This document shows, one piece after another, positions 22,340 to 32,264 of a DNA stretch of 64,000 nucleotides (position 1 is the stretch's first letter; each line of letters opens with the position of its first letter). The stretch lies in contig JAMXIF010000220.1 in assembly GCA_028583685.1 (NCBI GenBank), positions 40,979,710 to 41,043,709 on the forward strand, written 5' to 3'. The position numbers were made by a program, and so were the translations under genes. The notes beneath the pieces are model-generated. The model searched no databases, was not told the DNA's origin, and saw nothing but the letters and a program-made list of their open reading frames with translations. Source of the DNA: Petaurus breviceps papuanus (Eukaryota; Chordata; Mammalia; Diprotodontia; Petauridae).

Positions 22340-22385
22340 TACATGCATACATACATACATACATACATATATACATACCTACACA
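22340..22385. repeat. (CATA)n microsatellite
   Basis: ATACATGC followed by roughly eight CATA units. Confidence 0.9.
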
Positions 22386-22514
22386 CACAATTTTGTGTAC
22401 AGAAATAAATTTCACTGTCTAAGAAAATAGAAGAGAAAGGGGAGAAGGAGGAGGCTTAGAGGGAGGGTAGGTTAAAGGAGGGATTGATACTAAGCAAAAT
22501 AAATTCTACCTAAG

Positions 22515-23000
22515 GATGTACACAAATGTTTATACCTCCTTTGAGGTTCAAAGAATCGGAATCTGAAAAAGTGTCCATAAAGTGGTGAATGGATAAACAA
22601 GTCATGGCACATAAACATTATTGTGTTGTAAGAAATGATGAAAGGAATGGTTTCAGAGAAACCTATGAAAATCTATATGAAATAATGCAAAATGGAGTGA
22701 ACAGAATCATGAGAATGATGTAAACAGTGCCAGCAATAGGGTAAGGGCAGGTAGTTCAGAAAAAATTAAAAACTCTTATCAGCATGATTAACCAAAATTC
22801 CAAAGGATTAATGATGAAACATGCTACCCACTTCCCAGATAGAGAAGTGAAAGATTCTGAGTGCAGAAGACAATTTTTGGTGGGGAATATGGCCAATATA
22901 GAAATTTGTTTTAATTGATTATACTTGTTTGTAATGAATTTTATTTTTCTTTAGTTCACAATTAGGAGGGAGGTTTGGGGAGAGGGTAAGAAGGACGATT
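22515..23000 (+). mobile_element. L1 3' end, older variant
   Basis: Contains 'aaagtgtccataaagtggtg', 'ttgtgttgtaagaaatgatg', 'gaaacatgctacccacttcc' and 'gatagagaagtgaaagattc', then a G-rich 'gggaggtttggggagagg'. It is the same variant as at 53,400. Confidence 0.65.
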
Positions 23001-23004
23001 TTTG

Positions 23005-23545
23005 GTGATTGAAATTATAGATATTTACACATATACATATATACATGTATAACATAAATATATGCAAATACATATATACACATAATTTTTAAGTGGATAT
23101 GCAGAGAAATCAGTGTCTTTTCCACTAGCCAGAATGTAATACAAAAAAGATAAGCATTTCTTTTTTTGTTGTTGGAGGAGGATATGAATCATAAAAGTGT
23201 GAATGTGAAACAAATCTACTCTATCTAACTTTTTTTTTTGCCCCTACCTTCATTTACATGTCAGACACAGAGGATCTGAGGCTGGAGGTGGGCTGCCTTA
23301 CCCTAGTCTTCCATGTAACTTCTGAGAGGAATTTTTTGGCTGAAATTCCAAAATGGGCTTCAGGGACACAGACTATCAATCAAAGAGTAGTTAAAAGAAT
23401 ATGCTAATTCCAAGTAGGACAGGTGTCTAGGACCAAAGAAATACAATCTGTACTAGGGAAAGGATAGTCAAAAGAATAGAATTAACACTACCTAATCTCT
23501 GGATTTCATTGGTTCCCTGGTTCAAAGTTTTGGCTCATAGACTCA
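23005..23545. other. Unassigned DNA with short TA/CA runs
   Basis: No gene. Small ATATAC repeats lie around 23,030-23,080. Confidence 0.4.
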
Positions 23546-23547
23546 GT

Positions 23548-23654
23548 TATATATATATATATATATATAGTCTCTCTCTCTCTCCCCCCTTTCTCTATTG
23601 ATACACACACACACATGCACACACATACACATACACATACACACACACATGCAC

Positions 23655-23685
<31 letters not shown>

Positions 23686-23690
23686 TGGTG
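23548..23690. repeat. Compound (TA)n-(TC)n-(CA)n microsatellite
   Basis: About 11 TA units, then a short TC/C-rich stretch, then interrupted (CA)n to 23,690. Val/Cys-rich minus-strand frames come from this tract. Confidence 0.95.
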
Positions 23691-23694
23691 CTAA

Positions 23695-24140
23695 GCAGAC
23701 AACCATGAAAGAATATAACAAGAAGACCTAGCAGCTCTTCAGCAATCGACATGAACTACTTATGCCACAAACGAACCATGTCCACATGGCCCACCACAAG
23801 TGTTCTCCATGCATGTGCCATGCCCAAATGGATTTTAGTAATATGCCGCTTCATTTGTGTTTTCTATCCATGTACATTCCCTACATACCCTCCATGACTA
23901 TTTCCAGGTCAGATGTATTCTCTGCCTATGTGCTATTCTCCGCTGATAATATGACAGCTGTAGAATAAGTATATCCTGTTTGTTCACAGGGATATTGTTC
24001 TTGGAACTTTATTTGCTATATTATTTGATTAAAATTCCTGTTTTGAACCAATAGATCCTCTGATTGATTTTTGTTTGTATAAAGGTATAGTTTTGAAATG
24101 ATATTGACCCACAGAGCATATTTGGGGTCCTTTATAAGGG
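23695..24140. other. Unassigned DNA
   Basis: No gene or repeat assigned. 'gtttgtataaaggtatag' and 'aaaattcctgttttgaacc' could belong to an unknown LTR, but I have no second copy here. Confidence 0.3.
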
Positions 24141-24149
24141 GACACACTG

Positions 24150-24374
24150 TTGTTGTTCAGTCATTTCATGACCCCATGTGTAGTTTCTTGGCAGAAATAC
24201 TGAAGTGGTTCTCTATTTCCTTCTCCAGCTCATTTTACACATGAGGAAACTGAGCAAACAATATTAAGTGACTTGCCCGGGGTCACACAGCTAGTAAGTA
24301 TCTGATATCACATTTGAACTCAGGTATTCCTGACTCTAGACCTGGTTCTCTCTCCACTGCACCACCAGTTGTCC
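24150..24374 (-). mobile_element. Marsupial tRNA-derived SINE (long type)
   Basis: Antisense: 'tgttgttcagtcatttcatg', 'gtttcttggcagaaatactg', 'cacatgaggaaactgagc', 'ggggtcacacagctagtaag'. The short repeat CACACTG on both sides (24,143-24,149 and 24,375-24,381) is a possible target duplication. Confidence 0.85.
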
Positions 24375-24387
24375 CACACTGCTTCTA

Positions 24388-24515
24388 AAAGCATAATAGT
24401 AATAGAACCTATTTCACTTGGTTGGATCAAACAAGAGAATGTATGCAAAATGCATTGGAAATTTTAAATCAGCATATAAATATCTAGCTATTATTGTAAT
24501 TATTATTACAATTGT
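24388..24515 (+). mobile_element. MIR/THER-type SINE 3' part
   Basis: 'ggatcaaacaagagaatgta', 'gcatataaatatctagctat' and 'tattgtaattattattac' match the family's 3' end (ggatcaaatgagataat; tataaatgctagctattatt). Confidence 0.6.
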
Positions 24516-24519
24516 TTAG

Positions 24520-25228
24520 GCTAGGTCCCCCAAATTCAATAGCCAGCAGCTGATATATGAACAAATCTATGAGAGGTGTTTTCTGGGCTGCATAAACAGA
24601 AGAATAGCAAACAGGAGACCCCAAGCTAACCAATATCTAGAGAGCAGAACTCAGTCCTATATTGCCCCCAGAATCAGTCTCTCTCAATTCATAAGGTGGA
24701 AAAGTACAGTCCGATATGTACACAGTGTGGGCACAGGACAAAAGAAAACTAACTTGTCTTTGACCCAGAGAGACTTCCTGCCCATCTGCACTTCCCTTGC
24801 CGTTGTTCCTGAGCCTCAGGTGGCAGCTGCAGGGCTCTAGGCAATGGTCTACTGCATCAAACCTCAAATGGAAACTGCAAAACCCAAATTATGCTTCCAC
24901 TGAAGTCTTCACCCAGTGCTTTATCATGTCATGGAGATGAGGCCAGAATTCTCAAAAGCTACACCAGTGGGACAAAGCTCAGTGAGGTCCTACCAAGCTG
25001 GAAGGACTTGGAGCTGAACCCAGGGATATACTGTGTTTCTATATGGTCAAGGTCAGAGAGCCCCTCATCAGAATGGTCAGGCCGCAAGGGGATGGATTTT
25101 TTTAGCTAGAGCAACTCAGGAAGAGCTTACCTATAAAGGGTTCAGGTATTGGGCTCTAAATCAGTGGAATGAGTTTTCATACTGATAAATCACAGATCCT
25201 TAATATTTTGGGCCCCCTTACTATCACC
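24520..25228. other. Unassigned DNA, possible CR1/L3 scrap at its start
   Basis: 'tgggctgcataaacagaaga' (24,580-24,605) resembles the ORF2-end peptide region of CR1/L3 (LGCINR). The rest is unassigned. Two plus/minus frames of 72-76 codons have no recognisable similarity. Confidence 0.3.
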
Positions 25229-25234
25229 CCTAAT

Positions 25235-25430
25235 TAAGTCCTTTTCTCCCCCTCTTTTCCCTCTTCCTTTCCTGCTTTCCTTTACTTCTTCCTTCCTTTA
25301 CTTCCTTCTTTCTTTCCTCTCTCCCTCCCTTCTTTTCTTTCCCTTCCCTTTTTCCTTCCTCCCTTCCTTTTTTGTCCCTCCCTCCTTCCCTTTTTCCTTT
25401 CTTCCTTCCTTCTTTCCTTCCTGAGTTCTT
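25235..25430. repeat. (TTCC)n-rich polypyrimidine tract
   Basis: Nearly pure pyrimidine on the plus strand with interrupted CTTCC and CTTT units. It gives Lys/Arg/Glu/Gly-only frames on the minus strand, which are not genes. Confidence 0.95.
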
Positions 25431-25639
25431 TAACTCTCTCACCTATCTCCCTTTATACATATTCCTACTTTGCCCTTTCTTTCTACACTTTCTCAAATTC
25501 CTCCTATTCTCTACCTCCTCATTGTTGTTTTTTAACTTCTTTTTCTCTCCACAATTTCATTTTCCCTTGCCACAGAATATTTTCTTCCTGAGATCTCTTC
25601 CTGAGATAGTTCTTTTCTGATCACAAAGGACAGAGAGGT

Positions 25640-26120
25640 GCACTCATCCCCAAAACTATCTATGCTGCATCAAGTCCAATCATATACCTCAATCACTCTC
25701 TTCTTACATCTTCACCTAAATACTTGGGATCCACATTCTAAAGTAGGGAGAACTCAAAGAATATGAAAGAAGCAGTTTTCTCAGTTCTGTTTCCAATCTA
25801 TCCTGTTTTGGGGAATAAGTATGAGAACAGTCCCTTCAAGATTGTGATACAGCTTCTGATAATGTAGGTGTGAAAAAAAATCAACAATACACACAAAACC
25901 TCATTCATTTAGAGCCACCCATTCAAAAATTAAAGTACAGAGAGGAAGGAGTGTGGAAGCACGGGTGGGGTTAGGGCTTAATCAAGCAAATAAAATTCAA
26001 GATTTGGGAAATTTTTAACTTACTGAACAAACTGTTTTTGATTACTATTTACTATTTGATTACTATTACTATTTGATTACTATTTACAGACACTTTTTGA
26101 ATATTTTTATTCACATATAA
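25640..26120. other. Unassigned DNA
   Basis: No gene. A small 'gattactattt' tandem motif occurs around 26,037-26,090. Confidence 0.4.
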
Positions 26121-26124
26121 ACAG

Positions 26125-26340
26125 AGGAAGGCAGGGCATAGTGGACAGTAGAATGAAATTGGGGTTAGGAGTGGACCTGAGTTGGAATCTCACTTCTAAC
26201 CCTAGTTGTCTAGTTCTAGGCAAGTTGCTTGCCTCTCACAGCCTTAGTCTTCTTTTCTGTCAGATGGGATTAATCATACATGTGTTACCCACCTCCCAGG
26301 TTATGGAAAAAGTCCTTTGGAGTGCTTAAGGGGCTTCATG
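26125..26340 (+). mobile_element. MIR/THER-type SINE
   Basis: 'gggcatagtggacagtagaa', 'acctgagttggaatctcac', 'ctaggcaagttgcttgcc' and 'cacctcccaggttatgg' match the head, B-box region and 3' region of the family. Confidence 0.65.
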
Positions 26341-26406
26341 TGTCTGAGTTCTTACTACAGATTGTTGTGTCATGAAAAAGTAGATCCTCAAAGATTCTCT
26401 AGTTCT

Positions 26407-26662
26407 GTAGGCAGCAAGGTGACAGAGCGCAGAGAATGCTGGGCTTTGGGTCAGGAAGACCCGAGCTAAAATCTTCCTTCAGACACTTACTTGCTCTGTA
26501 ACCCTGGATAAATCACTTACCTGCTTTGTGCCTCAATTTCCTCATCTGTAAACTGGGAACAATAGTAGTACCTACCTCCTAGGGTTTTTTGTGAGGATAA
26601 AATGTGTTTATACATGTAAAATACTTTGCAAATCTCTTAGTAGATAATGACTTAGCTATTAT
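26407..26662 (+). mobile_element. MIR/THER-type SINE, near full length
   Basis: Head 'ggcagcaaggtgacagagcg', then 'gtcaggaagacccgagct', 'ctggataaatcacttacctg', 'cctcatctgtaaactgggaa', 'ctacctcctagggttttttg' and tail 'ataatgacttagctatta'. Confidence 0.8.
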
Positions 26663-26869
26663 TTGTATTTCACTTATTTATATACTTCATGCACCTATTT
26701 GTATTTCAAAATAATAAAATAACATTTTTTTAAGAATATCTATAATTCTAATATTTCAAACTTGCTTTTCCTCACACATCCTTCCCCTATATGTTATTCC
26801 AAATAGTAAATTTTTGCTATGAAGTTGGAATTCTGAGCCAAGAGATGTTTAGCGGTTCAGCAGGGTGGG

Positions 26870-26921
26870 ATAGTAGAAAGGATGTAGGATTTGAAATCAG
26901 TAACCCTGGACTCAAGGGCAG
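26870..26921 (+). mobile_element. MIR-type SINE, 5' part (interrupted)
   Basis: 'ggtgggatagtagaaaggat' and 'aaatcagtaaccctggactc' form the head of a SINE whose 3' part resumes at 27,143. Another SINE sits between them. Confidence 0.6.
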
Positions 26922-27142
26922 CTAGAGGGTGTAGTGAACAATGCCCAGAGTCAGGAAGACCTGAGATCAAATGTGGCCTCAAGACACTTACAAGCTGTGT
27001 GACTGGGCAAGTCACTTAACCTCTGTGTACTATAAGCTACTAGAGAAGGAAATGGCAAACTACTCCAGAATCTTTACCAAGAAAAAACCAAGCAGGGTCA
27101 TGAAGAATCGGACATGACTGAAACAATTCAACAGCAACAAAG
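26922..27142 (+). mobile_element. Marsupial tRNA-derived SINE (long type), nested
   Basis: 'gggcagctagagggtgtagt', 'agtcaggaagacctgagatc', 'gactgggcaagtcacttaac', 'ggaaatggcaaactactcca' and 'aatcggacatgactgaaaca'. It splits an older SINE into 26,870-26,921 and 27,143-27,285. Confidence 0.85.
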
Positions 27143-27285
27143 ACTTGATTTCATGTCCCAGTACTTAACCTAAGGAAGTCATTTAAGCTCATAGGCCTCA
27201 GTTTCCTCATCTGTAAGATGAAAGGGTTAGATTGGATGATCTCTAAAGTACCTTCCAACTTTAAATCTATGGTCCCTATAGTATA
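27143..27285 (+). mobile_element. MIR-type SINE 3' part with CR1/L3-like tail
   Basis: 'gtttcctcatctgtaagatg', then 'ggatgatctctaaagtacct' and 'tccaactttaaatctatgg', the tail shared with CR1/L3 LINEs. This suggests mobilisation by a CR1/L3 reverse transcriptase, as known for MIR3-type SINEs. Confidence 0.65.
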
Positions 27286-27419
27286 TTTTTTAAAATTTTT
27301 GTTTTGTTTTATTTTTTACCATAGTACATTATTAAAGTCAGTTGGTTAAGAGAAGGCCTATCCAACAAGAAAAACTTGGGCACCAGTCAAAAAAATGCCC
27401 TGTGGAGAGAAGAGAGCAG

Positions 27420-27672
27420 GCATACTACATCTAAAAGTAAACACTAAATTAAGAACTGGACCTGTAATTTCATGAGAACTCTCAGGCAAGGAAACTCAGT
27501 CTACCTTTTCAGGTTGACAACCTTCTTTGAAACATAATCTTAGAAAGTTGCCTAGATCCCAGAAAAGTTAAGTGACTTGTCCAAGGTCATGTTGATAATA
27601 TGTATCAGAAGTGTGATTTAAACCCAAGACTTCCTGGTCCTGCTGCTAGTGAAACACTCTGACATTGAACTA
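27420..27672 (+). mobile_element. MIR-related SINE
   Basis: 'actggacctgtaatttcatg', 'aaagttaagtgacttgtcca', 'aggtcatgttgataatatgt' and 'acttcctggtcctgctgcta'. The same 5' extension ('ggactggaactgtgatttca') recurs at 30,013. Confidence 0.6.
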
Positions 27673-27674
27673 CT

Positions 27675-28175
27675 TAAACAGAATTTCGAAGAGCTGCCTT
27701 TTCAGCATTTCAGGGAAAAAAACAAAAAGGCACTTCCTTTTATGGACATACATCTTCTGCCCCATTGTTTGCTGAGAACTGGCTAATGCTGTCAAAGAAA
27801 TGCTTTACCAGAAAAATGATGTACTTTCTCATCAGCTCTCCTTCCCTTCCCATCTTGCCAGACAGATTGACTCCGTTGGTAAGCAATAGATAAGATACTT
27901 AGTAAGAGGCAAAAATAACATGTGGGCATACATCTGGTACAATTGATCTTTGAACAAGGCGGTGCAGATGGGGGCCATTTGGAGGACTGAACTTCAGTAC
28001 TTTGTTGTCCAGGAGCTGGGGAGAATATCGATCAGTAAACCCAAGTATCATTTTTCTACTTTGCAAAGTCTTTTATGCCAAGTCTGTGGCACTTACAAGG
28101 AAGAAGCCACCCATATGAAAAAGTTCATGAAAGAAATGTTGTTTTTTTTTTTACAAACAACAGAATCAACATATC
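27675..28175. other. Unassigned DNA
   Basis: No gene or repeat assigned. A 96-codon plus frame (27,950-28,240) partly overlaps the next SINE and is probably chance. Confidence 0.35.
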
Positions 28176-28179
28176 CATG

Positions 28180-28300
28180 GCAGAATTCAAGAGAGGTGAC
28201 CTCCGAGTCAGGAAGATTGAGGTTCAGATCCCACCTTTGACACATACTGTCTGGGTATTCTTGAGTAAATAAATCACTTGTTGTCTTCAAATGCCAGGAA
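28180..28300 (+). mobile_element. tRNA-derived SINE fragment
   Basis: 'ctccgagtcaggaagattga', 'ggttcagatcccacctttga' (B-box-like) and 'gagtaaataaatcacttg'. Confidence 0.5.
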
Positions 28301-28447
28301 ACTATCTACGATTACAAGCCACAGAGAGGCTTATGAACCTGAGGGTAGAGGATATTTTCTCACCTGAAATCTTCCTATAGCAAGAAAATCAAAGAAACAG
28401 TCCCTATCACTATCACTGGTGCTGCCCCTCAAAGATGTCACCTTGGG

Positions 28448-28703
28448 ATGCTAACACTTATTTCAAAGGGACTTCTGTGAATCAAAATGCCTCGGGTATT
28501 CTTGTGAAGTTGTCCAGAGGATGTACCAGTTCTTATTCCATAAATGACCCAGAAAAAATGATATGTGGAAGATATGCATGTGTCTATGAAATGGAAATGA
28601 ATTATTTCTAATAGAAGTCCAATTCCTCTTCCATAAAGGGCCCAGAAAAAAAGATACCCGGGAGGCAAATATAAATGTCGATGGAATGGAATTTGATCAT
28701 TTC
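28448..28703. repeat. Imperfect tandem duplication, period about 93 bp
   Basis: 'ttccataaatgacccagaaa' (28,536) recurs as 'ttccataaagggcccagaaa' (28,629), and 'atggaaatgaattatttc' recurs as 'atggaatggaatttgatcat'. The duplication gives a 76-codon minus frame an internal repeat (FFWALYG / FFWVIYG). Confidence 0.65.
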
Positions 28704-28709
28704 AAAAAG

Positions 28710-29225
28710 GGGTTAAACTTTACATTTTCAGGGGAGGGGGGAGTACCAATTTTTGGAAATAACTGGAAGTCATTTAGTAAATAACAGAACAAAAGTTTGG
28801 ATGGGGTCAACACTAATGTGTGAGAATCAAATAATGAACATTTTATTTTTTAATTGTATGACTTGAACTCATTAACTCTACGGATACTTCCCAAAGAGTT
28901 CCCAAGAGGTTGTGCTTGCTTAAGACAAATCCTTTTACTTTATTTGCATAGGATTCCCTTTCTTTAACTCCACAACAGTTAGCATGTGTTCTTTGTCTAC
29001 ATGAAGCAACTCTTGTCTACTTATCATCACCAAAATGTTTTCCTTAGTGTCTACTTCTGCATCACATGACATTCACAATATCCAGAGACAGTCTTCAACC
29101 TTTTGAAAACTGCAACATAAGAGAGATACACAGCTGTAGACATGTGTACAGAATATAGAAACAGCAGAATGAAAATATGAGACCAGCACATGAAATGACT
29201 AGAAATTGGTTACCTTCAGTACATA
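28710..29225. other. Unassigned DNA
   Basis: No gene or repeat assigned. Confidence 0.4.
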
Positions 29226-29228
29226 TGC

Positions 29229-29692
29229 TATAATGGGAATGGGAATATCTTCCCTGCCCCTTAATAAGCCTAAGGGAATATGAAGATCTTCCCTGATGTG
29301 AAGATTTTCTCTGCTCCATAATAGACTGAATGTAATCACATGGAGCCTGTGGCAGAAGGAGTATGCTGAAGGTGGAACAGAACCACAGGAAGCTGGGAGT
29401 CAGAGCAGTTAAAAATGGAGGGAGGAGAGGATGTACCCAGGGAGACAGTTAGGCTTGTGAATGTTGGTTTGTGGAAAGGCCAAAGGATGGTGTGGTTCTC
29501 TGATGCTTTGTGGTGTATTAACTTCTAGGCTGCTATGGTGGATTCGGTGTCCAGGTGTTGGAATTTGTTTTTCTGGTGTCTGAATAAATGTTTTACTTAT
29601 GTCTTATATATGAATAGTCTGTTATATTTTGCAATTGAGAACTATGCCAGCATAGTGGCCATTAATGTTGTGAATATTGTGTTGGTGCTACA
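29229..29692 (+). mobile_element. Solo ERV LTR 'F' (fossil)
   Basis: A 464-bp sense LTR of the same family as 'E', with AATAAA near 29,584, the 'tctgttatattttgcaattg' U5 motif and an end at GGTGCTACA. It is flanked by a perfect 5-bp duplication TATGC (29,224-29,228 and 29,693-29,697). No internal region. Confidence 0.8.
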
Positions 29693-29699
29693 TATGCTG

Positions 29700-29985
29700 A
29701 GAGGGGTTGAGCCAGGTAGTACATCTGTTAAATCTCTCCATCCAGATACAATGAAGAGAAAATAAGCCTTGAATTCTCTGCCTATAAATATAGAAAGGTT
29801 TAATGAAGAAACTTTAGAGTTTCCAGAGCTTTTTGATTGATGGGAGATAACCAGTTGAATATAGAGACAAGGAAGATATTTAAGCTTTATAATATTACCT
29901 TAGAGAAAACTCAGAGTGTGAACAGGACTATTAATTAAAAGAAACTTTTTGAAGGTGATCCTGAAAGAAGTAGGAGTGGACTTGA
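29700..29985. other. Unassigned DNA
   Basis: No gene or repeat assigned. Confidence 0.4.
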
Positions 29986-29989
29986 TATG

Positions 29990-30215
29990 AACAAACAAGT
30001 CTAGCAATAAGGACTGGAACTGTGATTTCATTGACATGAACTCCTGGAAGAGGAAATTCCTTTTACCAATGCAGATTAGTACCTACTCTGCAAGCTCACA
30101 GAGAGCTGACAGATCATTGAGGTATCTAATCTTAAGTAACTTGACCCAAGTTACTTAAAATATGTATAAGAGGAAGAATTTGAACCTAGCACCAAGCTGC
30201 TTCTCTTCACAACCA
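29990..30215 (+). mobile_element. MIR-related SINE
   Basis: 'ggactggaactgtgatttca', 'cctactctgcaagctcac', 'aagtaacttgacccaagtta' and 'aagaatttgaacctagcacc'. Same subfamily as 27,420-27,672. Confidence 0.6.
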
Positions 30216-30259
30216 AACTCTTGGAAGAAGAGAGAGAAATCTCTCTCTGTCCTTCTCTC

Positions 30260-30261
<2 letters not shown>

Positions 30262-30296
<35 letters not shown>

Positions 30297-30297
30297 C
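30262..30297. repeat. (TA)n microsatellite
   Basis: About 17 TA units directly after a TCTCTC stretch. Confidence 0.95.
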
Positions 30298-30309
30298 ACT
30301 TATTGTTTC

Positions 30310-30825
30310 TTCTCCCTTACCTCTTACCCATTTCTTAAACCTCTTGCAATTTGACTTATGACCCATATCACTGTAGTGAAACCGCTCTGCCCAAAATCAT
30401 CAATTATCTTTTAATTGTTAAAGTCAATGTTCTTATCTTAAGCTACAACTTTCTTGGATTCTCTATTTCATTTGGCACTGTTCACCACTTGCTTCTCCTA
30501 TATACTTTCTCCTCCTTTTTTTTTAGTTTCCTGAAATTAGTTTCTCTTGGTTCTTCTCTTCTTGTATGTGACCATCTCCTTTGCAGGATCATATTTATAT
30601 CTAATCCATTTCATTTGAGTGTATTTCAGAGTTCTGTTCTGGGCTCCCTTCTCAATTCTTAGTGTTTTTTCTCTTGGTGATCTTACCAGTCCACATGAGT
30701 TAATCAATCATATCTGTACAAATGACTCCCAGATTTATCTATTTAAGCCCTATTTCTGTCCAGCACTTCATCACCCACTCCCCCCTGTAGATTTTAACCT
30801 GAGTGTTCCTGAGGCATAATTTTTA
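30310..30825 (+). mobile_element. LINE-2 ORF2, reverse-transcriptase segment
   Basis: The plus-strand peptide order matches the L2 reverse transcriptase. 'FRVLFWAPFSIL' corresponds to the GSVLGPLLF motif, and 'LINHICTNDSQIYLFKP' to the catalytic YADDTQIY region, here degenerate (TND for ADD). It is spread over at least two frames, so it is dead. Confidence 0.65.
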
Positions 30826-30829
30826 GATG

Positions 30830-31175
30830 TTATTAATATATCATATAACCTATACTTGGCAACATAACTCTCCCATTTCCAAAGAGCTATCCCTGAAAAC
30901 AAAGAATAAAAATATGGGGGGAGGAAATAGGAGCCAAGTTAGTCAATACATTAACCAAATCTTACAATATATGCAACATTCTGCATTTGAAGCCCCTCTT
31001 GAGAAGAAGGAAGGAAGGTATATTTTCATGTCTCTTCTTTGGAGCCAAATTTACTCATTTAAATGTCAATAGTCTTGCTCATATTCTTTCCATTTGCATT
31101 GTTTAAGCAATTTTTTCTGAATCTGCTTACTAACACTTTATAATATTCATTACTTCTTAAAGAGTAGTAATTCTG
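30830..31175. other. Unassigned DNA
   Basis: No gene or repeat assigned. Confidence 0.4.
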
Positions 31176-31179
31176 TTAC

Positions 31180-31432
31180 GTATATGTCACTGAGTGACTT
31201 TACTAGTGCCCAGCTCCCTGTGACCCCATTTGGGAATTTCTTGGGAAAGATACTAGAGTGGTTTGTCATTTCCTTCTGCAGATATTTTACAGATGAAGAA
31301 TTGAGGCAAACAGGGTTAAGTGACTTGCCCAAGATCATATAGCCAGGGAATGTCTGTAGCCAGATTTGAATAATTCAGGTCCTCCTGACTATAAGACCAG
31401 CATTCTATCCACTGCATCACTTAGCTATTCCA
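31180..31432 (-). mobile_element. Marsupial tRNA-derived SINE (long type)
   Basis: Antisense: 'ccccatttgggaatttcttg', 'gaattgaggcaaacagggtt', 'agtgacttgcccaagatcat' and 'gcatcacttagctattcc'. Confidence 0.8.
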
Positions 31433-31433
31433 T

Positions 31434-31596
31434 ACATATATGTAACCATAATTTATTTAGCCATTCGCTAGTCAATAGGCATTTACTTCCAATTCTTTGC
31501 TACTAAGAAGGGACAGGGGGAAGTTCGGCTATAAATATTTTGGAGTATATTGGAGCTAACTGGATCAAATTTACAATTTCACTAATAATGTAAAGA
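31434..31596 (-). mobile_element. L1 3' fragment, part 1 (split by an LTR)
   Basis: 'aatttatttagccattcgct' and 'acttccaattctttgctac' belong to the antisense L1 3' end. Its continuation appears at 32,045. Confidence 0.55.
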
Positions 31597-32024
31597 TGAT
31601 GGGGATGGAATCTGAAACTGCAAATTGAAAAGACCATGTCTTTAGTATCCACACCCCAAAAAGGAAAAGTTCCTGGACTTTCAAATATGCCTCAGGTCCC
31701 TGGCATTCACCTAGAACAGTTGGCCTTTCCCAGTTAATTAACTGTCCTTTCATTGTCTGCACCTGGCCCCACCTAGACCCCCACTCCCTTAATTCCATTT
31801 AGACCCCTTCTCTGTTCTCACAGTCTTCTGTATAAAAGATCCATCTTGCCTTCATGAAAATGTTTAAATTTATTAAGCGTCTGATAAATGTGGCAGATTT
31901 TAGAGTCCAGGCCACCTTCTATCGGTGTTCTAATAAACCTTGTCTTTGGCTGAAAGAAAACTTCAATCAAATTCATTTGGGGAGGACTCACATCTCACTA
32001 TTTCAGAGTCCCTAAACCTCAACA
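31597..32024 (+). mobile_element. Probable solo LTR, second family (fossil)
   Basis: About 430 bp lying between two halves of an antisense L1 fragment. It has a TATA-like 'tgtataaaagatcc' (near 31,830), AATAAA (near 31,932), a 'cttgtctttggctg' stretch and an end at CCTCAACA. The architecture fits a class I (gamma-type) LTR. Exact ends are uncertain and I could not see a clean target duplication. Confidence 0.5.
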
Positions 32025-32044
32025 TAAGTGTGGCCCTCTGTTTA

Positions 32045-32260
32045 TAATACCTTCAACATTAATCCTATCTTTTATCAATTTTGTCAGTTTGCTGTGTGAG
32101 GTAAAAGTTCAGAGTTGTTTTGATTTGTATATCTCTTACTATTATGACTCGGAATAATCTTTCATATGGTTCTCAATAATTTGGGGTTTTTTTGAGAAAC
32201 TGATCATTAATCATTTGACTATTATCTATTAAACATTTGTTCTTCTATATTTGTACTAAC
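32045..32260 (-). mobile_element. L1 3' fragment, part 2
   Basis: 'gttgttttgatttgtatatc' and 'aataatctttcatatggttc' match the antisense L1 stretch seen at 34,190-34,250. Confidence 0.6.
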
Positions 32261-32264
32261 ATTA

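Noticed and set aside
24637-25109. 72- and 76-codon frames flanked by moderately GC-rich sequence
   Set aside because: No domain, no splice context; part of the region may be a CR1/L3 scrap.
25230-25442. Lys/Arg/Glu/Gly-only frame
   Set aside because: It is a translation of the TTCC-type polypyrimidine tract.
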